DNA of 64,000 bases from Darksidea phi (taxonomy: Eukaryota; Ascomycota; Dothideomycetes; Pleosporales; Lentitheciaceae): NCBI GenBank assembly GCA_030770425.1, contig JASJFT010000170.1, forward strand, positions 36,235 through 100,234, given 5' to 3'. The notes beneath the pieces are model-generated. The model was not told the DNA's origin. It worked only from the letters and a program-made list of their open reading frames with translations, and did no database searches. The position numbers and the translations under genes are program-made. Numbering within the stretch: position 1 is the stretch's first letter; each line of letters begins with the position of its first letter. Positions 55,837-64,000 of this stretch are shown one piece after another.

Positions 55837-57530
55837 CATATGTTTTAGCGCTGTGCGGGACGCGCTGGATTCTGCAGATCTTCGTTACTATCAATCTATC
55901 GAGTATTGTTCAAGATGTATATTGAGAGCATTTATGGACGAAGCCAGGGCTATGGTAGAGTTTTTCCACCCATTCCAGGAAATTCAACTCTGAATCTATC
56001 GTGTACAGTCGCAGTTACTACAGGGGTTTGCCACAAAATGAGAGGGTGATTCGTCACAACGCCGGAATAACCAAATTCTTTAAAGATAGAATGGTTTGTA
56101 AGACATGATGCACCTTATTCCTGCTTTGCCTCACTATTAATAAGGATACAAGGATTTGTGGCATGGAAAGAATCGCTGCAGGAAAGCCACTGTCTGTACA
56201 TCTTCGAATGAAAGGAGTATCGGCCACTCATACACGGTTGAATGAAGCATTAGGAAGTGACTTGTGAACACTGCCATGTGAGAGCTAAACCAGTACCTCG
56301 ATGATTTCCTGGAGTGTTGTGGAAAATAACGGGCCTGGAGAAGGCGTGGCTAGTTGAGCTGCATTACAATCTCACAGCGACAGCCCCCACATAGTATAGA
56401 GATCATTTGCAATTGTGACTTTGAACAAGTTCCACCTAGTAGGATTGGCACAATCATATACGAATTTTGTCACAATATCGCAGCAGACTCCGGATTATGG
56501 ATCGATATCATTACCATTAATATTTTGCCCACTTACGAAATACATATGCGCCAAACTATTTCCTAATTATGAGATACATTCTAAAAAAAACACTCCATAT
56601 AAAAATTCTATCGCGTCCGTTCGCAAAAGCTGTAATGAAATGCAATATGAAATATGCTCGGCAGATACGAGATGGGTAAGGAGTGTCTCAGCCGCGCTCG
56701 AGAACACCTTCACCAAGCCGTTACCTATTTTTCGAACGCTGGTAAAATAGAGGGAAGTGAGTATCGCTTGAGACACAGATCACTGACCGTTCAAAATGCA
56801 CAATGAGCCAGGCTGGAATAAGCGCGGATGTTCTCGAACCCCAGAAACCAGAAGAGGTGCGAAAAGGGTATTGAAATAAGTGAACAAAGCGACACCATAA
56901 CGAGCTTGGGACAGAAAATAGTCCCGAATCAATATACATTGGATATGCACTAGGTGTCGGTTAAAAGAAATAACGCTACCGAACACGGACGGACACGACG
57001 ACAAAGCGCATGGACCGACATAAGGTAAAAAAGTCACATCCCTGCGATAAGATCGTCCTCTAGGGGAATAGAAGTTCGAGTGGAAGCGGCAGAAGAGCTT
57101 TGCCACCACCGTGCACCAGGCCGCCGACTACGCCTCTTCCTCCGATATCTACACAACTACCTAAGACCTTGGCTCGGAGCGCAACTGATCTGACTCTTGC
57201 TAGAGGAGAGGATAGGCAAGCGGTAGAGCACTTAGCCGTCTCACTTGCGCCCCCAGTCCTTGAAGGTCAAGTGCACTATGGTGTTTTTCGGTGACTGATG
57301 GATCTCTTCCGACAACCCGCGCGCAAGCCCACGGGAGACATCGAGAAAGAAGAAGACAACAGCTTCCATAGGGGTTCAACCCAAAAGTTTTGATCTTACC
57401 ACCGAGGCTGAACTTATGGCGTCTCATGTGGATAAGACTTCGTGTGTTTGACAAAAGAGAACGTACTGGGAACCGAAGCGTCCAAGCAATTCCTAGAGTG
57501 TGTTCTTGTCTACCTCATAAGTTATGAGCG
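55837..57530. other. Intergenic, partly AT-rich
   Basis: About 1.7 kb. Moderately AT-rich between 56350 and 56700 with an A-run near 56583. Only short frames; no gene or element recognised. Confidence 0.4.
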
Positions 57531-58036
57531 GCACGAGCTTATTCATGATCTGCCTTCTCTCCTGCCCCAGTTGAGGCCGTTGCGGAATCGTCTTTTAATA
57601 CGAACTCAACCCAGCGGACCTCTGCGATTGCCGTTAAGGAAGTTTTGGTCAATGTGTAAGGAGAACCAGTTCACGCCCCTCACAAAAGCGAACGCTCCAA
57701 GCGCGACAACCTAGAGACCCTCGGCAACCTTTCCAACGCGAAACTCGACAGACACATCCATGACATGCAGCAGCATATGAACCCCAATCTACAAAAGTAC
57801 AATGTCACGAAACGCGGTCACTACAGCTACCGGCTTCAAGCGTTACGGAGCACGAAAAGCGCGTGTAAGAGTTTACATGAATAACGGGCAGCCTAGGGGC
57901 TTGCGTCAGCTGTGGCGAGATAGCAGAACTCCCTAACTACTACACATTCTGGGCTGTCATCATAAAGGCTAGTCTTTCACTCGCCGCTAGCATCATCCAG
58001 GCTTGGGCGAGCGTCGAGGCACTCCGCTCGAACTGA
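57531..58036 (+). pseudogene. Unassigned decayed gene
   Basis: A long coding-like frame reads SPAPVEAVAESSFNTNSTQR, runs into a TAA near 57655 after KEVLVNV, and resumes as GEPVHAPHKSERSKRDNLET, HIHDMQQHMNPNLQKYNVTK and RLQALRSTKSA to another TAA. A second frame then gives CGEIAELPNYYTFWAVIIKA, LAASIIQAWASVEALRSN and a stop at 58034-58036. The stretch looks like the C-terminal part of a real gene broken by a nonsense change (one transition from CAA) and a frameshift. No family could be assigned. Confidence 0.4.
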
Positions 58037-60342
58037 AAGCGAGTGCGGAAACGCTTAATTCATCTATTTGTCGAGCGTAGGACGAGGAACTTAAAGAGCC
58101 GCAGCACGGGAACAGGTTGCGTAATTCTTTTGAGTTGCTTAAAGGTAGATGTCGGCTGGCTCGCGATTTCGATAGAGTTTGTATTACTCAATCTAGATAT
58201 AGAAGATTATTGTTACACGAAAGGATTTTACAAGACAAGATTTTTTGAAGTATGAAAATACTGCCTTCATGTATCGGTCTCCGTCAGGACCTTTTTCTAG
58301 CTTTACAGTCGACCTGAAAATATGGTTTTCGAATGTCTCGCCGCAGAACAACGTGGAATCTGGTCGGGAATGAGTAGCACGGGTGCCGCCACATCTCCAT
58401 TCCACTATCTAATCCATCCAACAAATGCAGATGTGATCAGATTGTGACCTATGCCGCTGCACAATCCAGGATCTATAAATATGATCCAAATGTTTTGCTG
58501 TCACACGTCTGAGATCCACAGTGTCGCAATTCAGGGTTTCTGTTTCACGACACCGCCATTTCGTTTCTTGGGTGCTTGTGATCTCGGTATTCGGTTGGAG
58601 TGGAGTGAATTGTGGGCTTCTAAACTTACCAACTGCGCGGTACTGGATGCATGTGGTCTAGACCTAGGCTCAACCATCGTGGGACGCTTCGCTCTGGAAG
58701 CGACGCAGTTGAAACAGCAGGTTGGGGTTTCGTTAGCAGAAAAGAGGATTGTGGAATCTGGGCACATCCTCCACTGCTTCTTGGCCATTGGGTTGTGAGT
58801 GCCCTTCCGCTAACTAGGATATCCACTCCAGTCCCCCGCCTTAACCCGCCGCAAGAGTAATGAGACCTGTAATCTTCCCAGCTCCACGGCCCACACGTGC
58901 GCTCTCAATCTCGCCGTTCCGTGAACGCTTCGTCTTGGTATCCGCCGTGATTGGGTGGACGCAGCGTGTGTGGTCCGATCTCACGGACTGACGAACAAGT
59001 TTCGGAGCGCTGTTCGTAAAAGGATTTGCATATTTTCATGCCAAGAGGACTTATGTGCGTGGAGCCCAACGGTCCGATTACGCGATGGTATTGATTGGAT
59101 GGAGACGCAGGTTCGGAGGACCGAAGATGCGCCGGGTGGATAAGCACGGAATAAACCTGGAGGCGAGCGCGTGCGTTATCCGATGGACTCTAGGGATGTC
59201 CTGTCTAGAACATTGGCATGAGACTAGGAAATGGATTCAAGATGTCACGCTTGCACAGATCGCGGAGAGGTGTTTTGTATGAAAAATTGCTGCAGCAAAC
59301 CCACTGACAAGCCGTTCATGCTACCCTTGTAGCAACACGAACGACACATTACACGTCGATCGGGGTCCCCGACCCGCTGCACCAACGTATGGTAAGGAAG
59401 GCTAACCGACCCCGCGTCTCCACTTTCGTCACAGGTGCTCCTACTCATCAATGCCACTAATTGCTGAATGGTACATAAGACATTGGCGCCGCGCCGACGT
59501 GGCTTGCCAACCATTTCTTTGACGAAATCTTGAGCGCAAGAAGTTCTGAGATGGGTCACACCGGCAGTTGGGCGGCGAAGAGGAAGTCTCGCGTCGAGGT
59601 ACTGAGGTGGCGATAATGCTTGGCCTTCCTCCACAGAATCGAAGCTATTGTCAGCCTCGTCCGATGCACTCGAAAGCTGTTACAAAGTGCATGGCGCAAT
59701 TTGAGATGCACAATCGGGTTTTCGCATCGTCAGAAAACAAACCGCACGTGGCAGAGGAGCACCACCAGAAGGTACAGCATGCTTTGCCAACCCCATCATG
59801 TATCAAAACACAAAACTGACAATTCCCAGCTGCTCCACACTAAGCTCAGACATACCCCATACCCCACCTTATCTTCCAAGCTCTGTCCTCCAAAACTCTC
59901 CATAGCAGACAATTACCTCACCACGCCGCACACTAGCCCGTCTCCTTCCGATCCCAAGACACCGGAACATGCCTCAACCGTCTTCGCCGGCCGGGAGCAT
60001 TCTGAACCTGCGGCCTTGAGTGCTCTTAGGTATTCTTGGAAGCTCTTCTTGGTATACTAGCATCGACTAGCGCTTCGTCTATCCACCGTATTCTTGTTGA
60101 TACCTTCCAATTTCAGACATGGAAGCGAGTCTTGGAGTTCGACGTCTCCGACGCGGTGCACCGTTACCCACCCCCAGGGTAGGCGAGCGGTGGAGGCGAT
60201 CCAGAGTACAGAATGGGGTATATAAGAGAAGATGCCTGGAGCCCGGTTTGAGGTCTCCAGGGCAGCATCTCAAGTTGTCTGATTGGGATATTGTTCCATC
60301 CTCCTTCTGTGCGTTTGAGATATATTTCGGCCTATTTTTAAA
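58037..60342. other. 2.3-kb gene-free region ending in the MFS promoter
   Basis: Overlapping short frames only. I found no spliced gene. The 3' end contains the MFS promoter with TATATAAG at about 60220. Confidence 0.4.
60220..60227 (+). promoter_or_regulatory. TATA box upstream of the MFS gene
   Basis: TATATAAG about 120 nt before ATG 60343. Confidence 0.4.
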
Positions 60343-61952
60343 ATGGCTACGATTGATTCGAAGCCCGAAGTCCACATGCTGGAGCAGCAGAAGACGAATG
60401 ACTTTGAGAAGCCTGTTCCTGTTGTCGAGAAGCAAGATTACTCTGGTGCTCATGAAAAGACGGATCCCCGCGAAATCGCTTTGGTGAAGAAGCTTGATCG
60501 ATGGATTATGGTAAGTTTGCTGCCGCTACCGTTGAAGGTGGTGGGACTGACATTGGTAGCCCATGCTCTGGAGCATGTACTGGCTCAACTACTTGGATCG
60601 CAACGCCATCGCACTCGCCCGCCTCAATGATCTCGAAGAGGATCTCGGTTTGGACAGCACGCAATACCAGACTTGCGTGTCCATTCTCTTCGTCGGTTAC
60701 CTCCTCGGTCAAATTCCCTCCAACATGTTCTTAACGCGCACACGACCTAGTATGTTCATCCGAACCCCACCTTTTTCCTCATTATCATGACTAACAGACT
60801 CAATAGGCCGATACATGGGTTGTGCAATGATGCTCTGGGCCGTCGTCAGCGCCTTAACTGCTGTCTCCAAGGACTTCACCGGCCTCCTGCTTACCCGCTT
60901 CTTCCTTGGTCTTACAGAAGCTCCATACTACCCCGGCGCCGTCTACCTCCTCTCCATCTTTTACACTCGCAAAGAAGTCGCGACCCGCATCGCCATCCTG
61001 TACACAGGTAACATCCTCGCGACCGCCTTCGCCGGCCTCATCGCAGCCGGTATCTTCCACGGCTTGGACGACGTTGGCGGCATAAGCGGATGGCGCTGGC
61101 TCTTTATCTTACAGGGTGCTGTAACGTTCGTGATCGCGATTGTGGGATACTTTGTCCTTCCCGACTTTCCGCATGATACCAAGTGGCTCACACCCGACGA
61201 GCGCCTTCTCGCAACCAACCGCATGGAACTCGATACTGTCGGCAACCAGGGTGAGACTTCGACATGGAGGGGTTTCAAACAGGCCGCCAAGGATCCCATG
61301 GTCTGGATCTTTGCACTCATGGCACATATGCATCTTGCCGCCAACGGCTTCAAGAACTTCTTCCCCACTGTCGTCGAGACACTCGGCTTCAACGAGACGA
61401 TCACTTTGGTCTTGACATGCCCGCCTTATCTCATCGCCGGTGCTGTTACGATTGCAGTATCGTGGTCTAGCGGAAAATTCAACGAGCGGACGTGGCATAT
61501 CACTATTTCGAAAATCGTAGCGACTGTTGGGTTCGGTGCCGCTTGCGGGACTATGGATATGGGCGGTCGCTATGCGGCGATGGTGATCTTCACTATCGGC
61601 ACGTACGGTGTGAACTCGCTCATCTTGGGTTGGTGCGGCAGCACTTGCGGTCAGACGAAGGAGAAGAAGGCTGTAGCTATCGGCATCGTTACCACTATCA
61701 TGAATGCGTCGTTCATCTGGTAAGTTTTCCCTTCCTCAATATTGCCAGAAGCAGTTATTGATACAGTACTTCAGGACCCCGTACCTCTGGCCCAAGTCTG
61801 ATGGACCACGCTACGCCATTGCTCTGGGTGCATCGGCAGGTTTCTCGATGGCGACGGCGGCGCTGGCGTGGCTTGCGAAGTTCATCATGCTCCGGAGAAA
61901 TAAGGCGCTTCGCGAATCGGATGATGAGACGTCCAACTTCTACGTGTATTAA
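60343..61952 (+). CDS. MFS transporter, allantoate/nicotinate permease (Dal5/Tna1) type (four exons)
   Basis: Exons are 60343-60510, 60560-60749, 60807-61719 and 61775-61952. Introns are 49, 57 and 55 nt (GTAAGT, GTATGT and GTAAGT donors) with matching phases. The product is 482 aa. A hydrophilic N-terminus precedes twelve predicted helices. The anion:cation symporter hallmark NYLDRNAIALARL...LGL lies at helix 1, with FVGYLLGQIPSNMFL and then RFFLGLTEAPYYPGAVYLLS. A long central loop (about 200-240) follows. The C-terminus ends FYVY. Characterised relatives carry allantoate, ureidosuccinate, nicotinate, pantothenate or similar organic anions with protons across the plasma membrane. The substrate here cannot be told from sequence. 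Confidence 0.92.
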
Positions 61953-62419
61953 GTGCCGGGCGCTCTACATTTCATGTAACGACTGTTTATGACAAGGCCC
62001 TCAAGAGTGGTGCCAAGCGGAGCGAGGGTGATGAATAGCAAATATCGCATGGTAGAGCGAAACGAACATAAGACGTCGTCATCCAACAATATTGAGATCA
62101 AATCTTGTCACGAACGATAAGTTTTTCGATGCAAGCGGCACTGAGCCACTCTTAGCGAAAACGTGAGAGATGACGTTGCTCAAACACCCCCTGTTTCATG
62201 GCTGCCGATCGCACTGGACCCTGATGCAGGCCCCGCTCAGCTCAGCTCAGCTCTCAAGTTTCGATGCTCCTCAACTCTTGGGCCTCCTTTCCGTGTTCTC
62301 CTCGACGAAACCTTTTATTTTACTTTGTTTATTTTATTGTGTTTTTTCATTTCCTTTAGCGACAATCTTGCCGGAAGTAGCCTAGTCGCCCTCTTGCAGC
62401 CTTCGAAGCGCAATTAAGC
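61953..62419. promoter_or_regulatory. Intergenic and 5' region of the gelsolin-like gene
   Basis: About 470 nt. It contains a short GCTCA tandem run (about 62235-62253) and a T-rich tract (62320-62350) before the ATG. Confidence 0.35.
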
Positions 62420-63616
62420 ATGCCGCCCCATGAAGGCCTCGTTCACCCCACGGAATACGACTGGCGCGATTCCAACGTCGAGCTTGTAAATTCCGAACTA
62501 GACCACAAAGTCAAGTACCAATCTGCTGCCACCGAACCCGCCTGGAATAACGGCATCATCGGCACCGAACCTGGACTATACATCTGGCGCATTGAAGACT
62601 TTGAAGTCGTTCCATGGCCGAGAGAGCAATACGGTAGCTTTCATGAAGGCGATTCGTATATCTTGCTGTTCAGTGAGAAGGTAAGGAGCAGGACAGAAGG
62701 TTCAGCGGAAGAGGAAAAAGAGAAACTGATACACGATATCTTCTTCTGGCTAGGTACGCATACAAGCCAAGATGAAGCAGGAACCGCGGCGTATAAAACA
62801 GTGGAGCTAGACGAGTTTTTACACGGCGCAGCGACGCAACATCGCGAATTGCAAGCCTCGCCCTCCGACGCTTTCTCCGCGTTCTTCCCACGACTGAAGA
62901 TTCTACGCGGTGGCGTAAGATCGGGCTTCAAGCACGTCGAAACGGACGAAGAACCGCAGCATACCGATACTCTCCTTCGCATTTTCAAACACCCAAGTGC
63001 TTCCGCGGGTCGCGACGGGATACTTGTACATGAAGTCGAACCTACATGGCAGAGTTTGGACGAAGACGACGTCTTCGTGCTGGATAGAGGGGATAAGATA
63101 TTTGTGTGGCAGGGGAATAAGTGCGCGCCGATGGAAAAGTTGAAGGCCGCGCAGGTGGTTAACGACATGACTATCGCCAAACATGTCGACGTTGAAGTAC
63201 TTTCGCAATCTGAATCGCGGTCTAAGATCTTCCTCGACTACCTCGGTGGGGCAGACGTCAACCTTCGCGAAACAACATTTAAAGCAAAGCGGCCTGTATC
63301 TATGGCTACAGAACGCAAGGTGAAGAAACTGTTCCGACTCAGCGATGCGGAGGGCCAGCTCTCCTTCGACCTCGTCAAAGAAGGGAATGGAATCGGAAAG
63401 GGAGATCTCGATGGAAATGACGTATTCTTACTAGATGCTGGGAAGAGCATATGGGTATGGGAAGGCAAAGGCGCAAGTCGAGGGGAGAAGGCGATGTGGC
63501 TCAAGGTTATGCAACGATACATTGCGCAGCAGGAGGATGCGGCCGGGCTGTCAGTCGCAAAGGTCTCGCAGGGGAATGAGGGGAGGGGTTTTTGGGCTGC
63601 TGTTGGTGCGCAGTGA
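62420..63616 (+). CDS. Gelsolin/severin-like actin-binding protein
   Basis: A single-exon frame of 398 aa. Three gelsolin repeats can be traced. Repeat 1 (about 45-160) has GLYIWRIEDFEVVPWP, SFHEGDSYILLF and DIFFWLGTHTSQDEAGTAAY. Repeat 2 (about 185-285) has TWQSLDEDDVFVLDRGDKIF and VWQGNKCAPMEKLKAAQVVN. Repeat 3 (about 305-395) has GDLDGNDVFLLDAGKSIWVW and EGKGASRGEKAMWLKVMQRY. This is the domain number and length of severin/fragmin-type proteins, which cut and cap actin filaments in a calcium-dependent way in the cytosol. No signal peptide and no villin headpiece. The assignment to the family is firm; severing activity is inferred. Confidence 0.92.
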   Translation: MPPHEGLVHPTEYDWRDSNVELVNSELDHKVKYQSAATEPAWNNGIIGTEPGLYIWRIEDFEVVPWPREQYGSFHEGDSYILLFSEKVRSRTEGSAEEEKEKLIHDIFFWLGTHTSQDEAGTAAYKTVELDEFLHGAATQHRELQASPSDAFSAFFPRLKILRGGVRSGFKHVETDEEPQHTDTLLRIFKHPSASAGRDGILVHEVEPTWQSLDEDDVFVLDRGDKIFVWQGNKCAPMEKLKAAQVVNDMTIAKHVDVEVLSQSESRSKIFLDYLGGADVNLRETTFKAKRPVSMATERKVKKLFRLSDAEGQLSFDLVKEGNGIGKGDLDGNDVFLLDAGKSIWVWEGKGASRGEKAMWLKVMQRYIAQQEDAAGLSVAKVSQGNEGRGFWAAVGAQ

Positions 63617-63933
63617 GTGTTGTGACGGGGTACGAACGTGTGTAAGTATGATGGTTTGTCTTATGGCTTGTGCTGATTCAAATGGAAATTCGAAGCACGT
63701 TGCAAAGTACTAGCACGTATAGTGGCAACTTGTTCCACCAAGTTGCCGCTCACTGGACGTTGCTCACGGAAATATACCTTTCGTGGTGTTCCCCACATTT
63801 CCCCGCCTGCCTTCATCCAAACATGAAGCTTCCTCTGATTAAACACCTCCCACCCCTTGCATGAGGAGCTTGTTCATCTCGAGATTAATCAAGCATATCG
63901 GCAAACCCCCGCTAAATATTGTATAACATGTTT
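63617..63933. other. 3' flank of the gelsolin-like gene
   Basis: About 315 nt with no gene seen. A short inverted pair (GGCAACTTGTTCCACCAAGTTGCC) at about 63723-63746 could form a hairpin. Confidence 0.35.
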
Positions 63934-63967
63934 TATAAGCGAGCGGCCAATATAAGCGAGCGGCCAA
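63934..63967 (+). repeat. 17-bp perfect tandem duplication, possible transposon end
   Basis: TATAAGCGAGCGGCCAA occurs twice in direct tandem (63934-63950 and 63951-63967). The location next to a TA, and repeated GCGAGCGGCC words, resemble the terminal regions of pogo/Fot1-type fungal DNA transposons, but the window ends 33 nt later so this cannot be tested here. Confidence 0.5.
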
Positions 63968-64000
63968 CCTCATCAACTTTTCGCGTACAAAAAGCCACGT

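Noticed and set aside
1..64000. tRNA, rRNA and CRISPR features
   Set aside because: Scanning by eye for T-loop (GGTTCGAATCC-like) motifs, 5S-like blocks and regular spacer arrays gave no convincing candidate; a covariance-model search was not possible here.

Overview
The window is nuclear DNA of a filamentous ascomycete (Pezizomycotina, probably a Dothideomycete). The evidence is genes with one to four short introns (about 41-212 nt, GT..AG with CTAAC-type branch points), Zn2Cys6, DUF4246, SAT4/rhodopsin-domain and UstYa-like families, and AT-rich blocks with a repeat-induced point mutation (RIP) signature. No operons, tRNA, rRNA or CRISPR were seen. Splice structures were worked out by hand from reading-frame continuity and family motifs.

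Layout. 0-9 kb: a membrane protein (369-1421), two hypothetical proteins on the minus strand (one coiled-coil), a secreted Thr/Asp/Asn-repeat protein (5834-6478), a coiled-coil protein, and a spliced secreted protein with a GPI-like tail (8422-9170). 9.8-10.3 kb: an AT-rich repeat island with a 23-bp tandem array. 10-23.4 kb: gene-poor, holding mostly broken genes. These are a TMEM254/DUF4499-like remnant, an epoxide-hydrolase-like remnant, a DUF4246 gene that is intact but for one missing base, a UstYa (DUF3328) remnant and an unassigned remnant, plus a RIP-like AT block at 17 kb.

24-28 kb: a small secreted Cys protein and a five-exon SAT4 membrane protein. 28-46 kb: long gene-poor stretches with a 7-bp minisatellite (31350-31454). 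The genes here are a disordered two-exon protein (32412-34156), a sulfotransferase-like P-loop protein, a Cys/His protein and a histidine phosphatase. 46.5-52.5 kb: a Zn2Cys6 regulator followed by a cytochrome P450 on the same strand, the P450 apparently using a GC-AG intron. 54.4-55.8 kb: a second SAT4 protein. 60.3-63.6 kb: a Dal5/Tna1-type MFS transporter and a three-repeat gelsolin/severin. The last 70 bases hold a 17-bp tandem duplication that may be the edge of a transposon.

How the genes relate. There is no backbone enzyme (PKS, NRPS, terpene cyclase), so no secondary-metabolite cluster is claimed. The regulator-P450 pair is the only adjacency suggesting a functional link. The most notable regional feature is the run of decayed accessory genes between 13.3 and 23.3 kb; most of their premature stops lie one transition from a sense codon.
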